Positions 26,999 through 36,848 of a DNA stretch of 64,000 bases are shown in pieces. Source of the DNA: Saccharothrix coeruleofusca (lineage in GTDB: Bacteria; Actinomycetota; Actinomycetes; Mycobacteriales; Pseudonocardiaceae); the NCBI RefSeq assembly GCF_014648515.1, contig NZ_BMRG01000008.1:135440-199439 (forward strand), in the 5' to 3' direction. Both the position numbers and the translations under genes were made by a program. How positions within the stretch are numbered: the first letter of the stretch is position 1; each line of letters begins with the position of its first letter. The notes beneath the pieces were generated by a model, which made no database searches, had not been told where the DNA came from, and saw only the letters and a list, made by a program, of their open reading frames with translations.

Positions 26999-27940
26999 TC
27001 ACGGCCGGAACCGGTCCGTCGCGGCCACCCTGGCCTCGGTCATGCCGGGACCACCGCCGTGCGCGATCTCGCGGATCAGCACCAGCTCGCCCTCCGGCCA
27101 CACCCGCTCCAGCAGCCACGGCGTGCCGACCAGGTTGCCCAGGTCCAACTCGCCCTGCACCACCACGCCCGGAATATCCGCGAGCTTGTGCGCCTGGGCC
27201 AGCACCACGCCGTCGGCCAGCCACGAGCCGTGCGCCCAGTAGTGGGTCACCAACCGGGCGAAAGCCAGGCGGTACTCGGGCGAGTAGTCGCTCATCAGGC
27301 CGTTGGGGGTCTGGGGCAGCATGGCGTCCTCCCAGGTGCACCAGTCGTCGGCCGCCTCGCGGTGCACCGCCGGATCGGGGTCGAGCAGCAGCTCCAGGTA
27401 GGCCGCGGCCAGGTCGCCGTCGCGCCGGTGCGCGGGCACGCCGTCGCGGAACCGCGCCCACGCCTGCGGGAACACGTGCCCCAGACCTCGGGTGAGCAGG
27501 TCGACCTCCACCTGCCTGCCGGTGGCCACCCCCGCCAGCACGATCTCCGACACCCGGTGCGGGAACCGCTCGGCGTAGACCAGACCGAGGACCGCGCCCC
27601 ACGACGCCCCGAACAGCAGCCACCGGTCGACGCCCAGCCGCTCGCGCAGCAGTTCCAGATCGCCGATCAGGTGATCGGTGGTGTTGGCCGACAGGTCGAC
27701 CACCGGCGCGCCCGCGTGCGGGGTGCTGCGCCCGCAGCCGCGCTGGTCCAGCAGCACCACCCGGTAGGCGGCGGGGTCGAAGTAGCGGCGGGAGTTGGGC
27801 GTGCACCCCGCGCCGGGCCCGCCGTGCAGCACCACGGCGGGCTTGCCGTCGGGGTTGCCGCACACCTCCCAGTACACGTGGTGCCCGTCGCCCACGTCGA
27901 GCATTCCGTAGTCGTACGGCTCGATCTCCGGGTACAGCAC
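26999..27940 (-). CDS. pip: Proline iminopeptidase (alpha/beta hydrolase, S33)
   Basis: The 313-residue length and the sequence fit bacterial proline iminopeptidases, which cut N-terminal proline from peptides in the cytoplasm. Visible are the oxyanion motif HGGPGAGC, DQRGCGRS, the nucleophile elbow GASWG (usually GGSWG), WxWED in the cap (WCTWEDAML), a GELD block for the acid and AHGGG for the His. The GASWG variant keeps the Ser. It is probably monocistronic and is preceded by a near-perfect palindrome that suggests repressor control. Confidence 0.93.
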   Translation of the reverse strand: MLYPEIEPYDYGMLDVGDGHHVYWEVCGNPDGKPAVVLHGGPGAGCTPNSRRYFDPAAYRVVLLDQRGCGRSTPHAGAPVVDLSANTTDHLIGDLELLRERLGVDRWLLFGASWGAVLGLVYAERFPHRVSEIVLAGVATGRQVEVDLLTRGLGHVFPQAWARFRDGVPAHRRDGDLAAAYLELLLDPDPAVHREAADDWCTWEDAMLPQTPNGLMSDYSPEYRLAFARLVTHYWAHGSWLADGVVLAQAHKLADIPGVVVQGELDLGNLVGTPWLLERVWPEGELVLIREIAHGGGPGMTEARVAATDRFRP

Positions 27941-27960
27941 GGCGTCCCCCTCAAACTGGA

Positions 27961-27978
27961 TGCAACAGTGCTGTTACA
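27961..27978. promoter_or_regulatory. 18-bp near-perfect palindrome upstream of pip
   Basis: TGCAACAGTGCTGTTACA pairs in 7 of 8 arm positions around a TG centre. It lies 20 bp before the pip start, where a bound repressor would block transcription, and 20 bp after the stop of the next upstream gene. The style is that of TetR operators. Confidence 0.55.
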
Positions 27979-27998
27979 TTAGCCGGGGGCGCAACGGC

Positions 27999-28610
27999 TT
28001 ATCCCGACGCGGCCTCTAGCGGGGTGAACGCCGCCCGGACGTCTACCCCCTTGACCCACATGCCAATCGCGAACGCCGCTGTCGCCTCCAGCAGCGCCGC
28101 GCGCTCCAGCGGCCCGCCGTCGACCGGCACGCCACCGGCGTCGCGCACCAGCCGCCCGACCAGCGCCACCGCCTCGGGGTCGTCCCCGCACAGCGGCACC
28201 GCCAGCGGCCTGTCCCCGAACACCACCGGCGACGGCCTGCGCCACACGTCGACGTGGCAGAGGTTGAACGCCTTCACCACCCGCGCGCCGGTGCCCGCGA
28301 GGCGCAGCGCCTGCGCGGGCTCGTCGAGCACGAAACGGCCCTGCACCACCGAGTTCGTGCAGTCCACCACGATCTTCCCCGCCGCGTCGCCGAGGCAGTC
28401 CGCCGCCACGCCTGCGGGCACCGCCAGCAGCACCGCCTCGCCGAACGACAACGCGTCGCCCAGCGATCCGGCCCGCGCGCCGATCCGGTCCGCGCACACC
28501 GCGGCCCGCTCCGCGACACGCGCGCCCACCAGCACCTCGTGCCCGGCGGCGACCCACTTGCCGCCCAGCGCCCCCGCCATCGAGCCCGCGCCCAGCACAC
28601 CGATCCGCAC
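27999..28610 (-). CDS. NADP/F420-dependent oxidoreductase-like protein (NPB domain)
   Basis: The GTG at 28610 follows GAGGAGGAA, giving 203 residues beginning VRIGVLGAGSMAG, the Rossmann GxGxxG. The pattern AVLLAVPAGV, then IVVDCTNSV, VVKAFNLCHV and a DDPEA block matches the F420-dependent NADP reductase/NADPH-dependent reductase family (COG2085). Members move hydride between NADP and F420 or act on unknown substrates. It is divergent from an HxlR regulator across a perfect palindrome, a common pairing in which HxlR represses a stress-inducible oxidoreductase. Confidence 0.88.
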   Translation of the reverse strand: MRIGVLGAGSMAGALGGKWVAAGHEVLVGARVAERAAVCADRIGARAGSLGDALSFGEAVLLAVPAGVAADCLGDAAGKIVVDCTNSVVQGRFVLDEPAQALRLAGTGARVVKAFNLCHVDVWRRPSPVVFGDRPLAVPLCGDDPEAVALVGRLVRDAGGVPVDGGPLERAALLEATAAFAIGMWVKGVDVRAAFTPLEAASG

Positions 28611-28656
28611 CCGTTCCTCCTCGTGGTTGGCTGGGCACGACGCTAGGGAGCCCGAT

Positions 28657-28674
28657 GGGCACCGTTCGGTGCCC
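28657..28674. promoter_or_regulatory. Perfect 18-bp palindrome in the HxlR/oxidoreductase divergent promoter
   Basis: GGGCACCGTTCGGTGCCC is a perfect 8-2-8 palindrome in the 79-bp gap, 16 bp before the HxlR start. It is a strong candidate for the HxlR operator, which would give control of both genes. Confidence 0.7.
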
Positions 28675-28689
28675 GCGCGGAGGTGGACA

Positions 28690-29043
28690 GTGGAGTACCT
28701 GGCCGACTGCCGGGCGCGGCTGGCCTTCGACCTGCTGGCCAACACGTGGAACCCGGTCGTGCTGTGGGCGTTGCGCGACGGCCCCCGCCGCCACGCCGAC
28801 CTGCGCAGGCACATCGGCGGCATCCGGCAGAAGGTGCTCACCGAGACGTTGCGCCGCTTGGAGGAGCACGGCCTGGTGGCGCGGCGCTCCCGGCCGGGCC
28901 GGGTCGACTACGCGCTGACCGGCCTGGGCGCGAGTCTGCTGGGGCCGATCGGCGCGCTGGGGGAGTGGGGCCACGATCACGGTGACGCCGTGATGGCGGC
29001 GCTGGACCGGGAGTCGTCCACGGCGGGGTCAACCGACGGATGA
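28690..29043 (+). CDS. HxlR-family winged-helix regulator
   Basis: The GTG at 28690 has GGAGG 6 nt upstream, giving 117 residues. The sequence LAFDLLANTWNPVVLWALRDGPRRHADLRRHIGGIRQKVLTETLRRLEEHGLV is the standard HxlR winged helix (shown in parts: NTWNPVVLWAL, IRQKVLTETLRRLE). These small dimeric regulators respond to redox or small toxic molecules. It probably controls the divergent oxidoreductase and itself through the palindrome upstream. Confidence 0.93.
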   Translation: MEYLADCRARLAFDLLANTWNPVVLWALRDGPRRHADLRRHIGGIRQKVLTETLRRLEEHGLVARRSRPGRVDYALTGLGASLLGPIGALGEWGHDHGDAVMAALDRESSTAGSTDG

Positions 29044-29284
29044 GGCGACCGCGCGCAGTTCGCGGACCAGGTGGGCGGCGAGGACCCAGGGCAGCAGCGG
29101 GTCTCCGAAGGTGGTGATGACGGGGCCGGTCGCGGTCCAGGGGTGTCTCCTCGCGGTAGCCGATGCCCCGGTTGCCGGGCAGTGCGATCACGCCGGGGCT
29201 GTCGCCCTCCTCGGCCGACCACGCCGTCACGTAGGGCACGAGCGGGGCGGTGTGCTGCCTGCGGTGGCGGGGCGAGGCGGTCAT
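29029..29284 (-). pseudogene. Remnant with internal deletion and frameshift of a small actinomycete protein family
   Basis: From ATG 29284 the frame reads MTASPRHRRQHTAPLVPYV, then TAWSAEEGDSPGVIALPGN and GIGYREETPLDRD, matching the N-terminus of a family I recall as common and unnamed in streptomycetes (about 150-170 aa). The match then stops. In another frame ending at TGA 29029 the tail HPWTATGPVITTFGDPLLPW and LAAHLVRELRAVA matches the family C-terminus. The middle, including the usual Cys-rich part, is missing and the ends are out of frame, so a deletion probably killed the gene. The tail overlaps the HxlR 3' end. Recognition is from memory. Confidence 0.55.
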
Positions 29285-29470
29285 GGTGTTCTCCGGGCGG
29301 TGCGGAACGTGCTCTGGTTCTGTCGTCGCGCGGCCACCACCCAAATCCGTGCGTCCCACGTGGGAAATCCGCTCCACGAAAGTTCCACGTCGAGGCAAGT
29401 CACCCGTTTGGGGAGGCCGGCTACCCTGAGCCGAGGCGCGGACACCCGGCTGGACCACCAAGGGGCCCTC

Positions 29471-29632
29471 ATGGCACGTCGCACGGACGCGATCGTCGAA
29501 CACCGCGAACTGGGAAAACTCCTCACGGCGTACCGCGATCTGGAAGCCCGACGAGCTGAACACGAACTGCGGGTGCGCTGGGAAGCCCTGACCCGCACAC
29601 GCCGGGATCTGCCGTTCGGCACCGTGGTGTGA
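29471..29632 (+). CDS. Small charged hypothetical protein (53 aa)
   Basis: The ATG begins MARRTDAIVEHRELGKLLTA followed by an Arg/Glu-rich helix (YRDLEARRAEHELRVRWEAL). It lies 16 bp before the TPR gene, so the two may be co-transcribed. The 180-bp gap upstream contains a perfect palindrome TCCCACGTGGGA (29354-29365). Function is unknown. Confidence 0.6.
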   Translation: MARRTDAIVEHRELGKLLTAYRDLEARRAEHELRVRWEALTRTRRDLPFGTVV

Positions 29633-29648
29633 ACGGCAGATCCCGCCG

Positions 29649-30596
29649 ATGCTGGACATGGGCGTGGGCGACGGTCGTGGTCCGAGCCCCCGCGAGCCCG
29701 TCGATGACGACTACATCGCTTCCCTTCGACAGCAGATGAGGCGACTGCTGGACATCGACGTCCAGTTCGGCGGGAACGAGGCGTCCGTTCAGGCGGTGCG
29801 CTTGTTCCGAGCCGCACACCGGCGGGTCGGCACCAGTCCGTGTCCGCCACGCCTGAGGCGCGACCTCCACTCGGCGGTGGGGGAACTGGCCGAGATCGCG
29901 GGATGGCTGCTCTACGACGCCGATCGGCAGGACGCGGCCCGGCGGATCAACCTGGAAGCGCTGCACTACCTGCGCTGGGCGGGGGACCGCGGCGTGGAGC
30001 TGCTGACGCTGCAGAACATGTCGATGCAGGCCGAGTACGTGAACCGGCCCGACGAGGCGCTGCACATCGTGGACTCGGTGCTCGGCTCGGGTGGGCTGTC
30101 CCCGCGCCTGGAAGCCCTCTTCCTGGCGCGCGGCGCCCACGCGCTGGCGCAGCAGGGGCGGCGGCGGGAGGCGGCCCGCGCGTTCGGCAGGGCGAGGTCC
30201 CGGTATCTCGACGGCACCCGCGACGGTGATCCGACGTGGGCGTACTGGGTGGACGACAGGCAGTTCGCGTGGTTCGAAGCGAGGATCAACGCGGAAGCGG
30301 GCAACCACGGCAAGGCGGCGGAGATCTTCCACGACGCGCTGGCGGCGACCCCGAAGCACCGGGTCCGCGCCTTCTACAGCCGGACCGGCTACCTCTTCGA
30401 GAGCCTGGTCGACTGCGCGGACTGGCGCCAGGCGGAGGAAGTCGTGCCCCGCCTGGCGCCCTACGTCCTGGAAGTCGGCTCGGGGCGCACCGAGTCGATC
30501 CTGCGCGCCACCCTCGCACGGGCGCACCGCCCCGGCACACCGGCCAACCTCCGCGACGGCGCGGCCCACCTCCGGGACCTGCTCGACCGGCGGTGA
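29649..30596 (+). CDS. TPR-like helical protein resembling the C-terminal half of XRE-TPR regulators
   Basis: The 315-residue protein is all helical with TPR-like pairs (AGWLLYDADRQDAARRINLEAL, shown in part; LLTLQNMSMQAEYVNRPDEAL; ARGAHALAQQGRRREAARAFG). This pattern fits the C-terminal ligand-sensing part of actinomycete Cro/C1-type regulators, but no HTH is present here. It may be a regulator partner or a truncated regulator. The eroded gene at 29029 and the 53-aa gene belong to the same neighbourhood, which looks decayed. The start could also be at a later ATG (29655). Confidence 0.7.
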   Translation: MLDMGVGDGRGPSPREPVDDDYIASLRQQMRRLLDIDVQFGGNEASVQAVRLFRAAHRRVGTSPCPPRLRRDLHSAVGELAEIAGWLLYDADRQDAARRINLEALHYLRWAGDRGVELLTLQNMSMQAEYVNRPDEALHIVDSVLGSGGLSPRLEALFLARGAHALAQQGRRREAARAFGRARSRYLDGTRDGDPTWAYWVDDRQFAWFEARINAEAGNHGKAAEIFHDALAATPKHRVRAFYSRTGYLFESLVDCADWRQAEEVVPRLAPYVLEVGSGRTESILRATLARAHRPGTPANLRDGAAHLRDLLDRR

Positions 30597-30630
30597 CCGG
30601 GGTGATGCCGCTGTCGGGGCGGAACCCGGC

Positions 30631-32103
30631 TCAGGCCGCGTTCATCAGGTCCAGCGCACTGTGCTGCCGCGCCGCGTCCGCCCGGTCGAACGGACCGGCC
30701 CAGCGCAGCCCGTAGGTGTCCAGCGCGGTGCGGTTCGCCGCATGCGCGGTGTTGGCCTGCCGGGTCAGGTAGGCGGTGTAGGGCCGGTCGGACAGCTCCC
30801 GGTTGAGCAGGCCGAGCGAGCGCGCGTAGATCCCCTTGAACGACGGGCCGTCCGGCTCGCAGTTGGCGGGCTCGCAGGGCTCCCGCAGCACGCCGTTGGC
30901 GTGCAGCGCCTGCGCCGTGGTCGACGCGGCGGCGAGCTGGCGGGCCCTGGTCAGCAGCGCCGCGTCACCGGTGGCCCGGTTCAGCTCCACCAGCGCGGCC
31001 AGGACGACGCCCTGGTTGTAGCTCCACACCTGGGAACCGTTGTTGCGGCAGGTGTCCAGGGAGATGCCGTCGTTGACCAGGTTGGCGCTGTTGATCATCC
31101 CCGTGCCGCTGTACCAGGACCAGCCCGCCCGCGCCCGCTGGAGGTAAGCGGTGTCGCCGCTGATCCTGTTGTGCAGCGCGGCGTTGAGCTGGATGTAGAG
31201 GGCGTTGGTGATGGCGTTCTTGTAGTCGTGGGCGGTGCGCCACCAGACCCCGCCGCCGCACACGCCGTCCCAGTGGGCGTGCATGTGGTCGGCGGCGTGG
31301 CGGGCGGTGGACAGGTACCTGCTGTCGCGGGTCAGGTCGTAGGCGGCCACCCAGGCCAGCCCCCACCACCCGGTGTCGTCGAGGTAGTCGTTGCGGAAGT
31401 GGCCCATCGCGGCGTTGACGTTGCGGTCGTAGGTGTTGGCGATGGCGTACCGGTAACTGGCCATGCCCGAGACGCGGATGTTGTCGATGATCGCGGTGAG
31501 CGCGTTCGCCGAGTTCCACCAGCCGCTGGTGGTGAACAGGCCGGTGCCGTTGTCGTAGAACTGCATCAGCGCGGTCGCCGCGGCGGTGCGCCGGTCGTAG
31601 GCGTTCCAGGTGGTGCGCGCCCACGCGGTGCAGGCGATGTCCGGGCGGTTCCCGGCTCTGCCGCAGGCGCGCAGCGCTCCCACGCCCCGGTTGGCCCAGT
31701 CGTCGACGTTGTACATCATGGTGCGCCATCCCGCGGCGCCCGAGGGGATGGCGGTGTTGCCCAGCCGGGCACCGGAGGCCCAGCTCCGGCCGCCGTCGAA
31801 GGAGCGGTCGAGCCAGACCTCGTCACCGGGGAGGCCGCTGCCGATGGTGGCCCAGCCCATGGCGTCGGTGTCGTTGAAGCGCAACGAGATGCGGCGGCCG
31901 AACAGGGTGGCCGAGCCGCCGTCCCGGTCGGCCGGGGCCAGCGCCGGGTCGCGCGCGTCGCAGTAGCGGTTGCACACCGTCGCGGCGGCGGACGGCGTGG
32001 TGCTGGCGGACGGCGTGGTGCCCGTGGGGGATTGTGCTGTCGCAGGGGGCGCGGTGGCGAGCAGGGTGGCGACCGCGCTGACGAGGACCAGGGACGACTT
32101 CAT
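30631..32103 (-). CDS. Secreted glycoside hydrolase family 76 (alpha-1,6-mannanase type)
   Basis: The ATG at 32103 follows GGGAGG, giving 490 residues. A Sec signal peptide (KSSLVLVSAVATLLATAPPATA) ends near 24 and a Ser/Thr/Pro linker follows. The catalytic domain shows the GH76 pair of Asp residues in DYLDDTGWWGLAW, plus WWRTAHDYKNAITN and NQGVVLAALVEL. GH76 enzymes cut alpha-1,6-mannan such as fungal wall backbone. An extra block at about 55-130 (SLRFNDTDAMGWATI, LDRSFDGGRSW) resembles a short accessory beta domain common in actinomycete GH76. A perfect LacI-type palindrome lies 37 bp upstream of the start. Confidence 0.92.
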   Translation of the reverse strand: MKSSLVLVSAVATLLATAPPATAQSPTGTTPSASTTPSAAATVCNRYCDARDPALAPADRDGGSATLFGRRISLRFNDTDAMGWATIGSGLPGDEVWLDRSFDGGRSWASGARLGNTAIPSGAAGWRTMMYNVDDWANRGVGALRACGRAGNRPDIACTAWARTTWNAYDRRTAAATALMQFYDNGTGLFTTSGWWNSANALTAIIDNIRVSGMASYRYAIANTYDRNVNAAMGHFRNDYLDDTGWWGLAWVAAYDLTRDSRYLSTARHAADHMHAHWDGVCGGGVWWRTAHDYKNAITNALYIQLNAALHNRISGDTAYLQRARAGWSWYSGTGMINSANLVNDGISLDTCRNNGSQVWSYNQGVVLAALVELNRATGDAALLTRARQLAAASTTAQALHANGVLREPCEPANCEPDGPSFKGIYARSLGLLNRELSDRPYTAYLTRQANTAHAANRTALDTYGLRWAGPFDRADAARQHSALDLMNAA

Positions 32104-32139
32104 CGTCGAGACCTCCCGGATGGATGCGCCCATCGGAGA

Positions 32140-32157
32140 TGTGAGAGCGCTCTCACA
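32140..32157. promoter_or_regulatory. Perfect 18-bp LacI-type operator upstream of GH76
   Basis: TGTGAGAGCGCTCTCACA is a perfect palindrome with the central CG step typical of LacI/GalR operators in actinomycetes. It lies just upstream of the GH76 start, so mannan-derived sugars probably derepress it. No LacI gene is in the window. Confidence 0.75.
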
Positions 32158-32386
32158 CAGTTGCCGACGCTAGTGCCGCGCGTGAGGACCGGTCAACGCG
32201 CCGGATGCGGTGTTCCCCTTGGGGCAGCGGAAACCGGGACGTGGGCCGTTCCGGGGATGGACGCGGACCGGGCAGGCGATCACGATGGGCGACAGCTCAC
32301 CGACAGTCTCGACCACTGATGACCGGCAGGAGTGAACCCGGCGGGAACCGGGTATGCCACGCCGCAGTTCGAGCAGAGGAGAGGAC

Positions 32387-32659
32387 ATGACCGTCACCAG
32401 CATCATCGGCGCCCTCGTCGTGGGACTGATCATCGGCGCGCTCGGTCGCCTGTTCCGGCCGGGCAGACAGGCCATCCCGATCTGGCTGACCATCGTGGTC
32501 GGCATCGTCGCCGCCTTCATCGGCACGTTGATCGCCTCGGCGCTGGGGGTGCGCGACACCGGCGGCATCGACTGGATCGAGCTGATCCTCCAGGTCGTCG
32601 TGGCGGTCGTGGGCGTCGGCATCGCCGCGAACGTCTACGGGCGGCGCAGCCTGCGCTGA
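32387..32659 (+). CDS. GlsB/YeaQ/YmgE family small membrane protein
   Basis: The ATG at 32387 follows GAGGAGAGG. The 90-residue protein has three hydrophobic segments (IIGALVVGLIIGAL, IPIWLTIVVGIVAAFIGTLI, LILQVVVAVVGVGIAANVYG) with the Gly-rich helix faces typical of transglycosylase-associated/YeaQ stress proteins. It is an inner-membrane protein of unknown exact role. It is convergent with the M28 peptidase across a hairpin. Confidence 0.93.
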   Translation: MTVTSIIGALVVGLIIGALGRLFRPGRQAIPIWLTIVVGIVAAFIGTLIASALGVRDTGGIDWIELILQVVVAVVGVGIAANVYGRRSLR

Positions 32660-32668
32660 CTCGCGGAC

Positions 32669-32699
32669 GGGCGCGGGTGGGCCGCCCCCACCCGCGCCC
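32669..32699. terminator. Bidirectional hairpin between YeaQ-like and M28 genes
   Basis: GGGCGCGGGTGGG (32669-32681) pairs perfectly with CCCACCCGCGCCC (32687-32699), loop 5 nt, in the gap between two convergent genes. Confidence 0.85.
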
Positions 32700-32728
32700 G
32701 CCGCCGCACCGCCAGAACGGTCGCAACG

Positions 32729-34138
<1,410 letters not shown>

Positions 34139-34170
34139 TCAGTGTTGACAAAAATTGGCCTGGCCCGGGA

Positions 34171-36624
34171 TCAGAGGCCCACGTTGACGATCTTCGCCAC
34201 GCTGGGGACGCCGTTCTTCAACGCGAACAGCATGTGGTTGCCCGGCAGCACGTCGCCCGCGGGCGGGATCTCCACGGTGTAGCGCGTCCTGGTCGCCGGG
34301 GACGTCGACACCGTGCGCAGGGGGATGCGCCGCTGGTCGTTGTTCACCGTGTGCGTCACCGGCCCGTAGCGCACCAGGACGAACGACACGCCGTCGTCGG
34401 CCTCCACGGTCAGCTGCCCGCCGGCGGTGGCGGTGGCGGGCGCGGTGTGGATGGTGGGACGCGGCGCCTCGCGGCCGTCGCGGTCGAACAGGTAGGGCGG
34501 GCTGAACACCTGCCCGTCGGGGTGGTTGGTCTCGCACGGCAGCTGCCCGCACAGCCCGCCGCCACCGCTGAAGACGCGGCCGTCGGGCAGCAGGGTGGCG
34601 ACGCTGTGGTAGTTGCGCGGCACGGCCATGGTGGCCTGCGGGGTGAAGCTGTTGTCGGCCGGGTTCCACAGCTCCGGGGTCAGCACCGCGTCGGTGTCGG
34701 TGAACTCCAGCGGCACCCGCTGCCCGCCGATGACCAGCACCTTGCCGTCGGGCAGCACGACGCTGGTGGCGTAGGCGCGGCGGAAGCGCATGGCGCCGCC
34801 GTCGGTCACCCGCGGCCCTCCCGCGCCGGTCAGGTCGATCAGACGGGCCCGGTTGCTCGCCAGGTAGCGGGGGTCGGCGATCTCGTTCTCGAGCGGGCGG
34901 TAGTGCGGGGCGCCGCCCGCGGTGAAGATCTTCCCGACGTCGTAGGAGGCGGCGTTGCCGTGCATGGCGTCCTGCGTGCCGCGGGTGCCGGCGCTGGTGG
35001 CGGTGCCGCTGCCCGCCGTGTCGATCCAGTGCATGGTGTTGCCGGGGCCCGCGTGGAACACGCGCCCGCCGCGCACGGCGTGGAACCAGCCGTGGTTGTC
35101 CGCGCGGTAGGGCCCGCCCTCGTCGGCGGTGTGGATGGTCGAGCCGAGGACGCCGGGCAGGGTGCGCCAGCGGCCCGTGGCGGGGGAGAAGACCTCGCCG
35201 GGGTGGTCGCCGTCCCGGCCCGCGCCGTGGGAGTTCCAGGAGCCGCCCAGCACGAACGCCTCGCCGGTGGACAGCAGGGTCATGCCGGGGTATCCGCGCG
35301 GCGCGGCCATCCCGGCTTCCCGGCTCCAGCGGCCGGTGGCGGGGTCGTAGCTGCTGGTGCTGGTGATCGAGTCGCCCCCGGTGACCAGCAGCCTGCCGTC
35401 GGCCAGCGCGGTGGTGCCCGGGCAGAACATCTCGTGGCTGACCTCGGCCTGCTTCTCCGGTTCGACCACCCCGCTGTCCGGGCGCAGCCGCGCGGTGTGC
35501 GTCGGCGAGTCCGTGCTGATGGCCGTGCGCTTGCCGGAGGACCAGGTCAGCAGCGTGCCGTCGGGCAGCACCGCGGCGGCGGCGGGCACCAGCGGCAAGC
35601 CGATGGTGCGGGCGCTCCACGCGCCGTGGGTGGCGGGGGCGGCGGGACCGTCGAGGGTGATCTCGGCGGCCTCCACCTCCTCGGGGCCCTGCTGGGCGGT
35701 CAGCCGCACGTGGCGGGCCTGCGCCACCCGGTCGAACACGGCGGTCTTGGGGTAGTCGTCGTCGCTCCACGTGCCGCGGGCCACCTCGGTGAACTGCGCG
35801 CCGTCGGAGCTGGTGGAGACCGCGTAGCCCAGCACGCGCTTGGACCGGTCGCGCGGCGGCGCGTAGACCAGTCCGTCGACCCGCTGGGGGCGGCCGAGGT
35901 CGAGGGTGATCGAGGGCGCGCCGGACGCGGTGCGCCTGCCCGACCAGAAGGTCCTCGGGTCGTCGTCGAGCACCGCGGCGGCGGACTGGGCCCCGTTGCG
36001 CCCGGTGGCGGTCCACCCGGTCCGGGGCAGCGGCACCGAGCCGGGGCGGTGACCGGGGTCGCCGAGCAGGTCCAGGCGGGCCGCGGAGACCTGCCTGGGC
36101 GCGGCGGTGTCGGTGGCGACCAGCCGGACCGCCGAGGCCGTGGTGGCGGGGAAGGCGATGGTCTTGGCCTCCTCGGTGTGCCCGAGCCTGCCCGAGCTGA
36201 CCGGGAACCAGTCCCGCTCGGGTGTCCGCACGTCGATCCGGTAGTCCAGGAACAGCTGCGCCTGCGCGCCCCGCAGCGGGTGGTAGACCAGCGCCGACAC
36301 GGTCCGGGGCGTCGGCAGGGCGATGGCGATCCAGCGCTCGCCGCGCTGGTCGGCCCCGCTGGTCCAGTGTCGCCCGCCCGCGGGGTCCAGCACGCCGTCC
36401 GCCCGGCCCGCGCCGTCCTCGCTGCTGGCCGTGGCCCGCCAGCCGGTCCGGTCCAGCGCGGGGGCGGGCAGGCGGTCCTGGTCGGGGAACGGGGTGGTGA
36501 CGAACGGCTCGGCGGCCGACTGCGGCCCGGTGGTCAGCGCCGCGGCCGTGGCGGCGGCCACGGCGATGAGCGTCCACCTTGGACGGCGGGAGCGCGCGGG
36601 CACGCGAGTGGTGGGTTCGTCCAT
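34171..36624 (-). CDS. Secreted galactose oxidase-type copper radical oxidase with two discoidin-like domains
   Basis: The ATG at 36624 gives 817 residues with a signal peptide (RRPRWTLIAVAAATAAALTT) ending near 38. Two F5/8 type C (discoidin) domains lie at about 56-190 and 200-325, then a kelch propeller (340-715) and a C-terminal DUF1929 domain (720-817). The full active site of fungal galactose oxidase is visible: Cys401 (MFCPG, Cys228), Tyr445 (PRGYPG, Tyr272), Trp463 (GGSW, Trp290), Tyr672-His673 (NYHS, 495/496) and His758 (THTVNNDQRR, His581). It should carry a Tyr-Cys crosslink and copper and oxidise a primary alcohol, perhaps galactose in arabinogalactan, to an aldehyde with H2O2. 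The substrate is inferred from motifs and from the neighbouring sugar enzymes. Confidence 0.95.
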   Translation of the reverse strand: MDEPTTRVPARSRRPRWTLIAVAAATAAALTTGPQSAAEPFVTTPFPDQDRLPAPALDRTGWRATASSEDGAGRADGVLDPAGGRHWTSGADQRGERWIAIALPTPRTVSALVYHPLRGAQAQLFLDYRIDVRTPERDWFPVSSGRLGHTEEAKTIAFPATTASAVRLVATDTAAPRQVSAARLDLLGDPGHRPGSVPLPRTGWTATGRNGAQSAAAVLDDDPRTFWSGRRTASGAPSITLDLGRPQRVDGLVYAPPRDRSKRVLGYAVSTSSDGAQFTEVARGTWSDDDYPKTAVFDRVAQARHVRLTAQQGPEEVEAAEITLDGPAAPATHGAWSARTIGLPLVPAAAAVLPDGTLLTWSSGKRTAISTDSPTHTARLRPDSGVVEPEKQAEVSHEMFCPGTTALADGRLLVTGGDSITSTSSYDPATGRWSREAGMAAPRGYPGMTLLSTGEAFVLGGSWNSHGAGRDGDHPGEVFSPATGRWRTLPGVLGSTIHTADEGGPYRADNHGWFHAVRGGRVFHAGPGNTMHWIDTAGSGTATSAGTRGTQDAMHGNAASYDVGKIFTAGGAPHYRPLENEIADPRYLASNRARLIDLTGAGGPRVTDGGAMRFRRAYATSVVLPDGKVLVIGGQRVPLEFTDTDAVLTPELWNPADNSFTPQATMAVPRNYHSVATLLPDGRVFSGGGGLCGQLPCETNHPDGQVFSPPYLFDRDGREAPRPTIHTAPATATAGGQLTVEADDGVSFVLVRYGPVTHTVNNDQRRIPLRTVSTSPATRTRYTVEIPPAGDVLPGNHMLFALKNGVPSVAKIVNVGL

Positions 36625-36711
36625 GAATTGCTTACCTTCCCCATCGGGATACGGCGGGACGATCGGTCGACGGCCTGCCCGCGTTCGTCTCCGGATGGTA
36701 GGTCCGGTCAT

Positions 36712-36730
36712 GAGCGACCGGAAGTCGCTC
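36712..36730. promoter_or_regulatory. Inverted repeat GAGCGAC/GTCGCTC upstream of the oxidase gene
   Basis: A perfect 7-bp inverted repeat with a 5-nt spacer lies 88 bp before the galactose oxidase start, in its promoter region. The rest of 36625-36848 shows no gene. Confidence 0.4.
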
Positions 36731-36848
36731 GATGGGGTTGACGACCTCATTGAGGGACAGGTATTCCGCGAGTTCCAGCGGTCCGTCGCAATAGGACCAG
36801 AAGGGTCTTTTGGCCCGGTTTTTCCGGATTCCTCATTGGTGCCGCACG

